Assembly: GCF_900240405.1 (NCBI RefSeq)
Contig: NZ_OEQK01000001.1
Location: 124,001 to 188,000 of the forward strand
Direction: 5' to 3'
Source: Salirhabdus sp. Marseille-P4669
GTDB lineage: Bacteria; Bacillota; Bacilli; Bacillales; Alkalibacillaceae
DNA: 64,000 nt
The position numbers and the translations under genes are program-made. Under the pieces are notes generated by a model. It was not told the origin of the DNA and made no database searches. It worked only from the letters and a program-made list of their open reading frames with translations. Shown piece after piece: positions 41,818 through 52,014 of this stretch (positions are counted from its first letter, which is position 1; every line of letters starts with the position of its first letter).

Positions 41818-43110
41818 ATGAATGATTTGCGATCACAACGAGATACTTGGACGTTTGGTTTTTTTATGTTCGCGCTCTTTTTGGGTGCAGGAAATATTAT
41901 CTTTCCTCCTACGCTTGGTCAGCAGGCGGGAGATTCCCTTTGGTTGGCGATTTTTGGCTTTCTACTTACCGGAGTAGGATTACCTGTTCTGGCAGTAATT
42001 GCTATTTCTATTAGTGGAAGTTTAGATGAAATTTCTAGAAAAGCACATCCTGCTTTTGCAGTTTTGTTTCCTTTTATCGTTTACTTAACAATTGGTCCCT
42101 TTTTTGGAATTCCACGAACAGCTACTGTTGCCTATGAAATTGGCATTGTTCCATTTCTGTCGGTAGATGGGGCTACTAGTTTGTTTTGGACAACGCTTTT
42201 GTTTTTTGCCTTAACCTTTATCCTTTCCTTAAATCCAACGAAACTAGTGAATCGAATTGGAAAAATAATGACTCCGCTGCTACTATTACTAATTATCATT
42301 ATAGCAATTCGAGTCTTTATTTCTCCAATCGGATCAATTGAAAAACCGATTGATAAATATGCACATAATACAATGATTAGTGGCGTTTTAGAAGGCTACC
42401 TTACTATGGATGCTATTGCTGCACTTGTTTTTGGAATGGTTGTCATTAATCGCATAACGGAAAAAGGCATAACGAAAGCTTCCGATATAAAAGCTTTTAC
42501 GATTCGTGCTGGAATTGTAGCAGGAATTGGCTTGTCTTTTGTTTATATAACGTTAGCCTTTATCGGTGCTACAAGTGTCAATGTAATCGGTATGCAACAA
42601 AATGGTGGAACAATCCTTTCTATGGTCGTAGAAAACATCTTCGGCATATATGGCACAATGATTTTAGCCCTTGTAATTGCATTAGCTTGTTTAACGACGT
42701 CCGTAGGCTTGGTTTCTGCATGTGGTGAGTATTTATCCAAAACGTTTAAAAAGCTACCGTATATCGTCGTTATTGCTATAATATGCTTATTTAGTTTTAC
42801 AATGGCAAACTTAGGATTGAATCAACTCATTTCATTTTCATTACCAGTTCTTTATGCGATATATCCAATAGCCATTGTCCTAATTCTTTTATCTATTGTA
42901 AATGCAAAGTGGAACATAACGAACTCTATCTACCTTGGTGCTGTTATCGGTGCAGGAGCGGTTAGCATACTCGATGGTTTGAAAACGGCGGGATTTTCAT
43001 TAGGTCTAGTGGAAGGATTGCTACAGGCACTCCCGTTTTATGCGAATGGCATGGGGTGGATTTTCCCGAGTTTTATACTTGGACTGTTCGGTGCCTTCTA
43101 CAAAAAATAA
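41818..43110 (+). CDS. brnQ: Branched-chain amino acid transport system II carrier
   Basis: Sodium- or proton-coupled Ile/Leu/Val permease of the LIVCS family, 430 aa, about twelve helices. The N terminus FGFFMFALFLGAGNIIFPPTLGQQAG is the family signature. TIGPFFGIPRTATVAYEIGI and GVLEGYLTMDAIAALVFGMVVINRI are also characteristic. GAGGAAT precedes the ATG. The gene stands alone between terminators. No leucine T-box is visible in the short upstream gap. Confidence 0.93.
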   Translation: MNDLRSQRDTWTFGFFMFALFLGAGNIIFPPTLGQQAGDSLWLAIFGFLLTGVGLPVLAVIAISISGSLDEISRKAHPAFAVLFPFIVYLTIGPFFGIPRTATVAYEIGIVPFLSVDGATSLFWTTLLFFALTFILSLNPTKLVNRIGKIMTPLLLLLIIIIAIRVFISPIGSIEKPIDKYAHNTMISGVLEGYLTMDAIAALVFGMVVINRITEKGITKASDIKAFTIRAGIVAGIGLSFVYITLAFIGATSVNVIGMQQNGGTILSMVVENIFGIYGTMILALVIALACLTTSVGLVSACGEYLSKTFKKLPYIVVIAIICLFSFTMANLGLNQLISFSLPVLYAIYPIAIVLILLSIVNAKWNITNSIYLGAVIGAGAVSILDGLKTAGFSLGLVEGLLQALPFYANGMGWIFPSFILGLFGAFYKK

Positions 43111-43133
43111 CTAACAGAGTAGATAAATGTGGT

Positions 43134-43162
43134 GGCTATATTGGTTCGATAACCTTATAGCC
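43134..43162 (+). terminator. Terminator of brnQ
   Basis: Stem GGCTATA / TATAGCC with inner GGTT / AACC pairing, followed by six T residues. Confidence 0.88.
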
Positions 43163-43251
43163 TTTTTTGCGTTCAATTTAGTAAGATATAACTGTAAATC
43201 ATGGTACAATAGAGGAAATAAATCCCTTGTAGGTAAGGAGCGATGTGTATC

Positions 43252-43608
43252 ATGCTATGTCCTGTTTGTGACAATGTACGGATGAAGGAAATTGAAAAAG
43301 AAAATGTGTTAATTGACATCTGTCCAAATTGTAAAGGAGTTTGGCTAGACCGGGGCGAATTAGAGAAAATAACGCAAGGATTACGAGAAGAACAGTCCTA
43401 TTATATGGAATCCAATAAGGTAGAAGATTCCTATAAGCGAGAGTATAAGGAGCCTAAATTCGAGGATACCGATCGTAAACACGATATCTATGACAAATAT
43501 GATCGCTATCGCAAACATGATAGCTATAAAAAGTATGATAAGTATGGTCACCCATATAAACATAAAAAGAAAAAGTCTATGATTGATATATTGAGTGATT
43601 TTTTATAA
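43252..43608 (+). CDS. Zinc-ribbon (zf-TFIIB-like) protein with charged repeat tail
   Basis: Protein of 118 aa. Residues 1-40 are a four-Cys zinc ribbon: MLCPVCDNVRMKEIEKE, then DICPNCKGVWLDRGELEKI, the pattern of the TFIIB-type zinc-finger family. The rest is very hydrophilic with repeated K/D-Y/H-D-x-Y units (DKYDRYRKHDSYKKYDKYGH), ending in poly-Lys and SMIDILSDFL. I prefer the ATG at 43252; the ATG at 43243 is only 2 nt from AAGGAG. Function unknown. Similar small proteins are common and are often annotated only by the ribbon. Confidence 0.8.
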   Translation: MLCPVCDNVRMKEIEKENVLIDICPNCKGVWLDRGELEKITQGLREEQSYYMESNKVEDSYKREYKEPKFEDTDRKHDIYDKYDRYRKHDSYKKYDKYGHPYKHKKKKSMIDILSDFL

Positions 43609-43633
43609 AAATTCGAAGCGTAAATTTTTTAAA

Positions 43634-43664
43634 CCGAAAATGGAAGCGTATTTTCCATTTTCGG
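43634..43664. terminator. Terminator of the zinc-ribbon gene
   Basis: 12-bp perfect stem CCGAAAATGGAA / TTCCATTTTCGG with a 7-nt loop, then CTTGTTTTCG. A/T-rich flanks on both sides. Confidence 0.75.
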
Positions 43665-43791
43665 CTTGTTTTCGTTTAGTTCGGATTACGAGGGCATTAA
43701 AGCATATTTTACAGCGGAAATAGCCATATTCTTTTTTAAATAAAAAGTCTCTCCTCTCCCTCAGTTCGTGATAATCAAAACGGTAGTAACG

Positions 43792-44349
43792 TTAAACCCT
43801 TAACGACCCTCGAAAGCCTCTTGCACCGTAGTAAGAATCTGCACCATTGTGATAGACAAAGACATGACCGTAACGGCGGTCACAAAATAGAGCGCCACCT
43901 CGTCCTCTAATATCGGTAGGTGTGTGCACCCAACTGGATGTTTTCAAATCAAATTCATCCAGCTTTTGTAGCTCTCGATATTGTTCCTCAGTTAACATTT
44001 CAATGCCCATGTCAGTAGCCATATCCATCGCACTGTTTTCTGGTTTATGCTTTTTTCTCGCTTCTAATGCTTCTCGGTCATAGCAAATACTTCTGCGACC
44101 TTTTGGGCTTTCCTTTGAACAATCATAAAAAATGTATTCGTCCTTTTCTTTATCATATGCAACAACATCTGGTTCTCCTTCTGTTGCTTCCATCTCATGA
44201 AGTGACCAAAGCTTTTCCGGATTTGCTTCTAGCTTTGCTTCGATATGTATCCACTCCAACTCACTGTGACGATGCATATTTTTTTCAAACCGTTCCTTCA
44301 ACACTTGGAGTAATTCTCCTTTTTGCTCTAGTGACAATTCCTTCGCCAT
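43792..44349 (-). CDS. DUF4256 family protein
   Basis: Soluble 185-aa protein matching the DUF4256 family throughout: ERFEKNMHRHSELEW, MEATEGEPDVVAYDKEKDEYIFYDCSKESPKGRRSICYD, DMGIEMLTEEQYRELQKL and the C-terminal RGRGGALFCDRRYGHVFVYHNGADSYYGARGFRG. AAAGGAGG is 7 nt before the ATG. Members are typically single genes with no known reaction. The conserved Cys, Tyr and Arg-rich positions suggest an enzyme or nucleic-acid binder, but I cannot say which. Confidence 0.85.
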   Translation of the reverse strand: MAKELSLEQKGELLQVLKERFEKNMHRHSELEWIHIEAKLEANPEKLWSLHEMEATEGEPDVVAYDKEKDEYIFYDCSKESPKGRRSICYDREALEARKKHKPENSAMDMATDMGIEMLTEEQYRELQKLDEFDLKTSSWVHTPTDIRGRGGALFCDRRYGHVFVYHNGADSYYGARGFRGSLRV

Positions 44350-44533
44350 GCTTTTGCCTCCTTTAATTATTCATCCTTGCTTTCAGTATATCAAAATTTG
44401 GTTATTACTAAATCCCTTTCAAGAAATAGGTTTCTTTTAACTAGACGTTATGTATAGAATTCTTTGAGCAGAAGTCCCGTTTTAGAAAGGGTCGCATAAA
44501 ATAAGGAAAAATGGTTGTAAGGGATGTGAATGC

Positions 44534-45295
44534 ATGGCTTTATTTATTAATTCAGGAGATCATCCAAATGTCTATAAGAATAACACGCAGCTGAAGGAGC
44601 CGAATCAAGGATATTTACGTATTGATTATTTTTCCGAGATGGTCAAGGAACAGAAAAAACTAAACAAAACGATGGTGACCTCATTTCAGGATTTACAGCG
44701 AGCATACGAACAACAGCGGAATATACAGATTAGCCAGTGGAAGGAAGTCGGAAATCGTTTAAAGGAGCTGCAGCAAAGCGATATGCAGCACGAGGAGTTT
44801 GAGACAAAGACGAAGCATTGGATAGCAGAATTGAACCAAAACAGTGAACAGTTACATGCAATGTTAGAATCAGAAAGTGCATTAAATCGTGAAGTCATAA
44901 AGCAAATAAATGAATTAAGCCAATCTCATAATGAAGTATTAAATCAAATTAGCCAGTATGACTTGTCTAACCAAGAATTATACAATCAGATGAGCCAATT
45001 AATGGATCTGCAAAAGGACATGTTAAACAGGGTTCACGTTCAAGATGAAAAACAAAATCAAATGCTAGGTAAGTTAGATAATCAAGAAGCATTAATGGAA
45101 AAAACACATAGACAAGTGACACATTTGCGTTCCATTTTATATGAGCGTGCCAGCTTTCTAGCGGAGAAAATGGAAGAAAGCTATAATGTTATGGCTTCGT
45201 TCTTCTATAACCTACTAACAGGCTCGGATCCATCTTTAAATCTTTTTGTAATGAAAAAGAAAGATGTAGAAGATAAAAAAAGTCATAATGGTTGA
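44534..45295 (+). CDS. Coiled-coil protein, unknown
   Basis: Protein of 253 aa dominated by heptad-like helices from about residue 30 to 225 (EMVKEQKKLNKTMVTSFQDLQRAYEQQ, LNQNSEQLHAMLESESALN, QISQYDLSNQELYNQMSQLMDLQKDMLN). It is rich in Gln and Glu and lacks membrane segments or a signal peptide. The N terminus MALFINSGDHPNVYKNN and the C terminus NLLTGSDPSLNLFVMKKK are less repetitive. AAGGGATG lies before the ATG. I recognise no family. A structural or scaffold role would fit the composition. Confidence 0.7.
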   Translation: MALFINSGDHPNVYKNNTQLKEPNQGYLRIDYFSEMVKEQKKLNKTMVTSFQDLQRAYEQQRNIQISQWKEVGNRLKELQQSDMQHEEFETKTKHWIAELNQNSEQLHAMLESESALNREVIKQINELSQSHNEVLNQISQYDLSNQELYNQMSQLMDLQKDMLNRVHVQDEKQNQMLGKLDNQEALMEKTHRQVTHLRSILYERASFLAEKMEESYNVMASFFYNLLTGSDPSLNLFVMKKKDVEDKKSHNG

Positions 45296-45302
45296 CCCGA
45301 TT

Positions 45303-45350
45303 GCAGTACAAAGGCACTTCACTCTTATTCCAAAAGTGCTTTTGTACTGC
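45303..45350. terminator. Bidirectional terminator between convergent genes
   Basis: Arms GCAGTACAAAGGCACTT / AAGTGCTTTTGTACTGC pair almost fully around a 14-nt loop. The hairpin touches the stop codon of the minus-strand gene and serves both sides. Confidence 0.85.
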
Positions 45351-46303
45351 TATTTACTTATGGAGGTTGATCGACTAACCTTTGGCTTTGGACGAATGGA
45401 TTTCATACTATGAAGAATCATTCCAAATACAACAAGTAGAATACCAAATATAGAAACGGTGCTTGGAAGGTTGGAATTTAGGAAAAGCATTTCCCCAATC
45501 AGTGCAAAGACAACCTCACCTGATTGTGTTGCTTCTACTGCTGCTAATTTTTGGTTATTACCATGGACAAGCTCAGTGGCGTAGAAAAATAGAGTAGTAG
45601 CTATGATTCCTGAGCTAATAGCAATAATTAGGGTTTGAAGTATTTGGCTTGAGCTTGGGAGTCCGTGCATGAAGAAGCCGTAAATAGATAATAGAATCCA
45701 AAATGGAGTACTAGCAATGGTCATTCCTAAAATTCGTTGAAATGTATTTAATTTGCCATCGACTACCTGCATCATTTTCCGATTTCCTAGTGGATAGGCA
45801 AATGCAGATACAATAAGGACAAGCACACAAATGATTACACTCATAACAGGTACAACGGAAGCGTGCTCCAATTGCATTAGAAAAACCCCAATGACAATAA
45901 TGGAAGAAATAAGAACGCTCTTGATTGGAATCCCTTCTCTGTCTGTGTGCTTCCCATTTAAAAATGGTACCAGTAACGACCCTGCTACAATCGTAATTTG
46001 AAATGTTGCTGCTACTAGCCAACCTGGCCCGTAGACTGTGGCAAAAGTGATGGGTGCGTAAAAAAGACCAAATCCAACTGTACTCCACCCTATCCAAGCA
46101 ATGGGCTTTTTTTTCAGGTGCTGAAGTACAGGTTTTACCCGTTTTTGCATGCCTACAATAATGAATAATATTGGGAGCATAAAGAAAAAGCGAAGAGAGG
46201 CGCTCCAAACCCAACTCCCACCTTCTAATTCCATGGATCGGTTTAACACGAAGGTTGTAGAAAAAAACAAAGCACCTAAAATGCCTAAAAGGATGGCTTT
46301 CAT
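45350..46303 (-). CDS. DMT superfamily multidrug-resistance efflux transporter
   Basis: Ten-helix transporter of 317 aa from the EmrE-related DMT branch. It starts with ILLGILGALFFSTTFVLNRSMELEGGSWVWSASLRFFFMLP, the signature of the multidrug-resistance efflux subfamily. KPIAWIGWSTVGFGLFYAPITFATVYGPGWLVAATFQITIVAG and AAVEATQSGEVVFALIGEMLFL follow. RBS AGGGAGA before the ATG. Single gene, no regulator nearby. Substrate unknown. Confidence 0.82.
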   Translation of the reverse strand: MKAILLGILGALFFSTTFVLNRSMELEGGSWVWSASLRFFFMLPILFIIVGMQKRVKPVLQHLKKKPIAWIGWSTVGFGLFYAPITFATVYGPGWLVAATFQITIVAGSLLVPFLNGKHTDREGIPIKSVLISSIIVIGVFLMQLEHASVVPVMSVIICVLVLIVSAFAYPLGNRKMMQVVDGKLNTFQRILGMTIASTPFWILLSIYGFFMHGLPSSSQILQTLIIAISSGIIATTLFFYATELVHGNNQKLAAVEATQSGEVVFALIGEMLFLNSNLPSTVSIFGILLVVFGMILHSMKSIRPKPKVSRSTSISK

Positions 46304-46388
46304 TTGATCGTCTCCCTGCGAATTTAACTATTTTGTATTATCTAAAGATAATGAAAATTTAAGAATAATTCAAGTTATAACGAATCCA

Positions 46389-46417
46389 TTGACTTTATTC
46401 TATTTGTCCGTTATGTT
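46389..46417 (+). promoter_or_regulatory. Promoter of the guaBA operon
   Basis: TTGACT (46389-46394), 17 bp, TATGTT (46412-46417). The predicted transcript starts a few bases before the riboswitch aptamer. Confidence 0.7.
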
Positions 46418-46440
46418 AGATAACAATATAAAAGGAAATG

Positions 46441-46515
46441 CGCTCACGTATAGGATCAGTAATAAGGTCTGATCGTTTCTACTTGGTGACCAATGTAAAT
46501 ACCGGACTACGAGAG
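46441..46515 (+). ncRNA. Purine (guanine-type) riboswitch aptamer
   Basis: P1 pairs CTCACGT (46443-46449) with ACGAGAG (46509-46515), one A-A mismatch. P2 is GATCAG / CTGATC. J2/3 is GTTTCTAC as in the xpt aptamer. P3 is TTGGT / ACCGG around a loop ending TGTAAAT. The residue equivalent to position 74 lies in GGACTAC and is C, the guanine-specific base. L3 is longer than usual, and J1/2 reads ATAGG rather than ATAATC. The terminator at 46561 completes an OFF switch for guaB-guaA. Confidence 0.85.
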
Positions 46516-46560
46516 AAATAGCTTTAAATAGGCTTTTTTGTATACATTTGTGTCAAAAGT

Positions 46561-46601
46561 CCAGTTAAAGATTTCTCCTCGAACAGGAAATCTTTGACTG
46601 G
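46561..46601 (+). terminator. Riboswitch-controlled terminator before guaB
   Basis: 15-bp stem CCAGTTAAAGATTTC / GAAATCTTTGACTGG (one G-U pair) with an 11-nt loop, then GCATTTTTATT. It lies 46 bp after the aptamer and 79 bp before guaB. Confidence 0.88.
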
Positions 46602-46628
46602 GCATTTTTATTATTTGGGGTTCATTAG

Positions 46629-48140
<1,512 letters not shown>

Positions 48141-48165
48141 TTGGCGGTAATGAAAGGGGATTACT

Positions 48166-49704
48166 TTGGATAAACAACAGGAAACAATTATTGTATTAGA
48201 TTTTGGTGGGCAATATAATCAGTTGATTGCAAGACGTATTCGGGATCTAGGGGTGTTTAGTGAGCTTTTACCAAATGACATTTCCATCGAAAAGATTAAA
48301 GAATTGAATCCTAAAGGAATTATTTTTTCTGGGGGACCAAACAGTGTGACAGATGATGGAGCTCCGAAGTGTGACGAGCGTATTTTTGATTTAGGTATAC
48401 CTGTTTTAGGCATTTGTTACGGTATGCAGCTTATGGCACATCATTTTCAAGCAAAGGTAGACCGAGCAGAGTTTCGAGAGTATGGAAAAGCTACACTTCA
48501 GCTTACGAACGAATCGAAGCTGTTTAAAGGTTTAGATAGAGAGCAAACGGTTTGGATGAGTCACGGCGATTTAGTATTAGATGTACCTGCGAATTTCAAG
48601 ATTGACGCACAGAATCCATCCTGTCCAGTAGCGGCCATGAGTAATGAAGCAGAAAACTTATACGCTGTTCAATTCCATCCAGAAGTACGACATTCTGAAA
48701 ATGGAAATGAAATGCTACGCAACTTTATTTATGAAATTTGTCAATGTGAAGGAAACTGGACAATGGATGAAATAATCAAGCAGTCCATTTCAGAAATCCA
48801 AACAAAGGTTGGCAATAAAAAGGTGTTGTGTGCACTTAGTGGTGGTGTCGATTCCTCTGTTGTGGCTGTGCTTCTTCATGAAGCGATTGGGGACCAGCTA
48901 ACGTGTATTTTTGTAGATCACGGTCTATTACGCAAAGGGGAAGCAGAAAGTGTAATGGAGACCTTTGCAGATAAATTTGATATGAATGTTATTAAAGTCG
49001 ATGCAAAGAAGCGATTTTTGGATAAGCTAAAAGGGGTTTCCGACCCGGAACAAAAGCGTAAAATTATCGGAAATGAATTTATCTATTTATTTGAAGAGGA
49101 AGCAAATAAGCTAGAAGATATGGATTTTCTTGCACAAGGAACCCTTTATACAGATATTGTAGAGAGCGGAACAGCCACTGCACAAACGATTAAGTCGCAC
49201 CATAATGTTGGTGGACTTCCCGAGCATATGAAAATGGAATTAATTGAACCATTAAATACTTTATTTAAAGATGAAGTGCGAAAGCTAGGCGAAGAATTAG
49301 GCCTTCCAAAAGAAATTGTGTGGAGACAACCATTCCCTGGCCCTGGACTTGGTATTCGTATTTTAGGTGAGGTTACGGAGGAGAAGTTAACCATCGTTAG
49401 AGATTCAGATTATATTTTACGCGATGAGATTGCGAAGGCTAATTTAACTGATTCCATCTGGCAATATTTCACAGTCCTGCCTGATATCCGTTCTGTTGGT
49501 GTCATGGGGGATGCAAGAACATATGATTATACCATTGGCATTCGAGCCGTTACTTCTATTGATGGAATGACTGCAGACTGGGCACGAATCCCTTATGATA
49601 TACTAGAGAAAATTTCCACTCGAATTTGTAATGAAGTAAAGGATGTAAATCGTGTTGTTTATGATATTACTTCTAAGCCACCAGCAACGATTGAGTGGGA
49701 GTAG
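48166..49704 (+). CDS. guaA: GMP synthase (glutamine-hydrolysing)
   Basis: Converts XMP to GMP using ATP and glutamine. 512 aa. Class I amidotransferase domain (1-190): SGGPNSV, Cys of GICYGMQ, and His/Glu of [11 protein letters not shown]. The ATP-pyrophosphatase domain begins with [17 protein letters not shown] (P loop) and includes [10 protein letters not shown]. The C-terminal dimerisation domain has [18 protein letters not shown] and ends [14 protein letters not shown] start behind AAAGGGGA. Second gene of the riboswitch-controlled guaBA operon. Confidence 0.97.
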   Translation: MDKQQETIIVLDFGGQYNQLIARRIRDLGVFSELLPNDISIEKIKELNPKGIIFSGGPNSVTDDGAPKCDERIFDLGIPVLGICYGMQLMAHHFQAKVDRAEFREYGKATLQLTNESKLFKGLDREQTVWMSHGDLVLDVPANFKIDAQNPSCPVAAMSNEAENLYAVQFHPEVRHSENGNEMLRNFIYEICQCEGNWTMDEIIKQSISEIQTKVGNKKVLCALSGGVDSSVVAVLLHEAIGDQLTCIFVDHGLLRKGEAESVMETFADKFDMNVIKVDAKKRFLDKLKGVSDPEQKRKIIGNEFIYLFEEEANKLEDMDFLAQGTLYTDIVESGTATAQTIKSHHNVGGLPEHMKMELIEPLNTLFKDEVRKLGEELGLPKEIVWRQPFPGPGLGIRILGEVTEEKLTIVRDSDYILRDEIAKANLTDSIWQYFTVLPDIRSVGVMGDARTYDYTIGIRAVTSIDGMTADWARIPYDILEKISTRICNEVKDVNRVVYDITSKPPATIEWE

Positions 49705-49725
49705 GCTTAAGGGAGGTTTCACGTG

Positions 49726-50193
49726 ATGGATGTACATCCGATTTTAAAGAAGCTTCAGTTTAAAGATCAAGGACAGCCTGTTCTACTTATTCAAGCACCA
49801 GCTTCATATGAACAGGTTCAAAAAGCATTTCAAGGTGTAGTACACACAGAACCACGATTGGAAAGCTATGATTTCATTCAAGTTTTCGGTGCTACAAACG
49901 TAGCCTTACAAGATGCAGCAAAAGGTGCTGTAAAATACGTAGCTGAAGATGGTTTGCTTTGGCTCTGTTATCCAAAAAAATCATCGAAAAAGTATAAAGG
50001 CTCTGATTGTAGTCGAGATACTGTAACAGGAATGCTACGTGAGGAAGGCTATGAACCAGTTCGCCAGGTTGCGATTGATGAGGATTGGTCTGCCCTTCGG
50101 TTCCGAAAAGTAGAGCAAATAAAGAAAATGACTAGAAACTTTGCCGTGACAGACAAAGGTATCGAGCGAACAAAGAAAAATGGACAAGCATAA
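49726..50193 (+). CDS. Conserved hypothetical protein downstream of guaA
   Basis: Protein of 155 aa, 21 bp after guaA and before the operon terminator, so probably the third cistron. AGGGAGG precedes ATG 49726 by 9 nt; GTG at 49723 is possible. Visible features are VLLIQAPASYEQVQKAF, YDFIQVFGATNVALQDAAK and DGLLWLCYPKKSSKKYKGSDCSRDTV, then REEGYEPVRQVAIDEDWSALRFRKVEQI. This pattern (short alpha/beta protein with the Trp-Leu-Cys-Tyr-Pro-Lys-Lys-x-Ser core) is common in genes annotated DUF3052-like or unknown. No function is known to me. Confidence 0.72.
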   Translation: MDVHPILKKLQFKDQGQPVLLIQAPASYEQVQKAFQGVVHTEPRLESYDFIQVFGATNVALQDAAKGAVKYVAEDGLLWLCYPKKSSKKYKGSDCSRDTVTGMLREEGYEPVRQVAIDEDWSALRFRKVEQIKKMTRNFAVTDKGIERTKKNGQA

Positions 50194-50208
50194 ACGCTTG
50201 TCCATTTT
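50177..50208. terminator. Terminator between convergent guaBA operon and peptide transporter
   Basis: Perfect 13-bp stem AAAATGGACAAGC / GCTTGTCCATTTT with a 6-nt loop. It overlaps the last codons of the hypothetical gene and serves both strands. Confidence 0.9.
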
Positions 50209-50213
50209 GTTAT

Positions 50214-51704
50214 TTACTTTATACCCTTCATGAATTTTTCAATTTTAGGGGAAATCGCAAATAATAGGATACTTAGGATAATGGCAATACCACCTATAAT
50301 TCCAAAATAAAGAATTTCTGATTCTTCGTTATAAAACTTAACGATTTGTGCATTAATTGCTTGTGCTGCAGCACTTGATAAGAACCATAGACTCATGGTT
50401 TGAGCAGAAAATGCTGCTGGAGCAAGCTTAGTTGTTGCAGATAGTCCAACTGGAGATAGTAAAAGCTCTCCTAATACAACAATCAAATAACTTAAAACAA
50501 GCCATAAAGGACTAACCAATGAATCTGTTCCAGCAAGATAACCTGGGATTAAAATAACGATAAAGGATAGACCAGCTAATAGAATACCTAAGGAAAACTT
50601 TTTCGGTACAGATGGCTGACGATCCCCTAATTTCACCCACATACCTGCAAATACAGGAGCTAGGAGGATAATGAACAATGGATTTAACGACTGGAACCAC
50701 GCTGGTGAAATATCAAATCCTAAAAAGTTTAAGTCTGTTCGATTATCTGCGTAATGGGCAAGAATAGTTGATCCTTGTTCTTGAATAGCCCAGAACATTA
50801 CGGCTGCAATAAATAATGGAATATACGCGAGAACTCGTGAGCGCTCTTCAGGTGTCGTTTTTGGACTGCGATACATTAAAGTGAAATAGAAGATTGGTAA
50901 ACCAATTCCTAATATACCAACTAATGCGATAAAGCTATCAAAGGTTAAAAAGCCTAATGGAATGAGGATAGCTGCTAAAATACCAATGACAATAACACCG
51001 ATTGTTGCGATAGTATATACTTTTTTCTTTTCTTCAGGTGCCAACGGGTTCGGTACATACGTGCCTGCTAGACCAAGATTTTTCTTTTTCGTAACCACAA
51101 ATAAGATTAAACCAATTAACATACCAAATGCCGCTATACTAAATCCTAAGTGGAAGCTATAATCCATTAATTCTCCAACGATTAGTGGAGAGATGAATGC
51201 ACCTAAGTTTATTCCCATGTAAAAAATACTAAAGCCTGCATCACGACGATCATCTGTTTGACTATATAAGTCCCCAACGACACTAGAAACGTTTGGCTTT
51301 AATAAACCAGTTCCGATAATAATGAGAACCATGGAAACTAGGAACATGGTTAAATTTCCTGGGATTGCTAGAGCAATATGACCTAGCATAATTAAAATAC
51401 CACCATAGAAAATAGCCTTTGAAGTACCAAATATCCGGTCTGCTAACCATCCACCAATAATACCAGACATATAGACTAGTGAACCATAAATAGACATAAT
51501 GGAAAGAGCGGTTGATTCAGGAAGACCTAAACCACCTTCCGATACTTCATAATAAATATAATAAACAAGGATTGCTCTCATGCCATAGTATGAGAAACGT
51601 TCCCAAAACTCTGTAAAGAATAGTGTGAACAAACCTTTCGGGTGCCCAAAAAACCCTTTTTGTGGGACACTTTCTACGATCTTCTGTTTATCGATTGATG
51701 CCAT
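50214..51704 (-). CDS. POT family di/tripeptide:proton symporter
   Basis: Peptide transporter of 496 aa with fourteen predicted helices. The family signatures are present: FFTEFWERFSYYGMRAILVYYI (E-x-x-E-R-F-x-Y-Y-G) on helix 1 and GGWLADRIFGTSKAIFYGGILIMLGH. Next come FSIFYMGINLGAFISPLIVGEL and FWAIQEQGSTILAHYADNRT. Closest to Lactococcus DtpT and Bacillus YclF-type carriers. GGAGG before the ATG. Imports di- and tripeptides in exchange for the proton gradient. Single gene. Confidence 0.92.
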   Translation of the reverse strand: MASIDKQKIVESVPQKGFFGHPKGLFTLFFTEFWERFSYYGMRAILVYYIYYEVSEGGLGLPESTALSIMSIYGSLVYMSGIIGGWLADRIFGTSKAIFYGGILIMLGHIALAIPGNLTMFLVSMVLIIIGTGLLKPNVSSVVGDLYSQTDDRRDAGFSIFYMGINLGAFISPLIVGELMDYSFHLGFSIAAFGMLIGLILFVVTKKKNLGLAGTYVPNPLAPEEKKKVYTIATIGVIVIGILAAILIPLGFLTFDSFIALVGILGIGLPIFYFTLMYRSPKTTPEERSRVLAYIPLFIAAVMFWAIQEQGSTILAHYADNRTDLNFLGFDISPAWFQSLNPLFIILLAPVFAGMWVKLGDRQPSVPKKFSLGILLAGLSFIVILIPGYLAGTDSLVSPLWLVLSYLIVVLGELLLSPVGLSATTKLAPAAFSAQTMSLWFLSSAAAQAINAQIVKFYNEESEILYFGIIGGIAIILSILLFAISPKIEKFMKGIK

Positions 51705-52014
51705 ACGTAAACCTCCAATGTTTAAACAAAACTTTAAATTATCAAAATATTTTCTATAAAACGTGTCAAAAAATGTCTAACACATAGTTTTTAATTATAA
51801 AACTTTTTTTATTCTTATGCATTAATTAAAAAATTTCAGAAATGTATACAGGTTACATAATTGTTAATTTAAGGGAATATAACTGGGAAATATTCGATTT
51901 GCTACATAGCGTTATTTTCAGTAATATAGAAGAAGTGAACTTTAATATTAGATAGGGTTTTTTATGCCCATTTATTTGGATAAAGGAATGCACATTAGGA
52001 AAGAAGGTTTTAAA

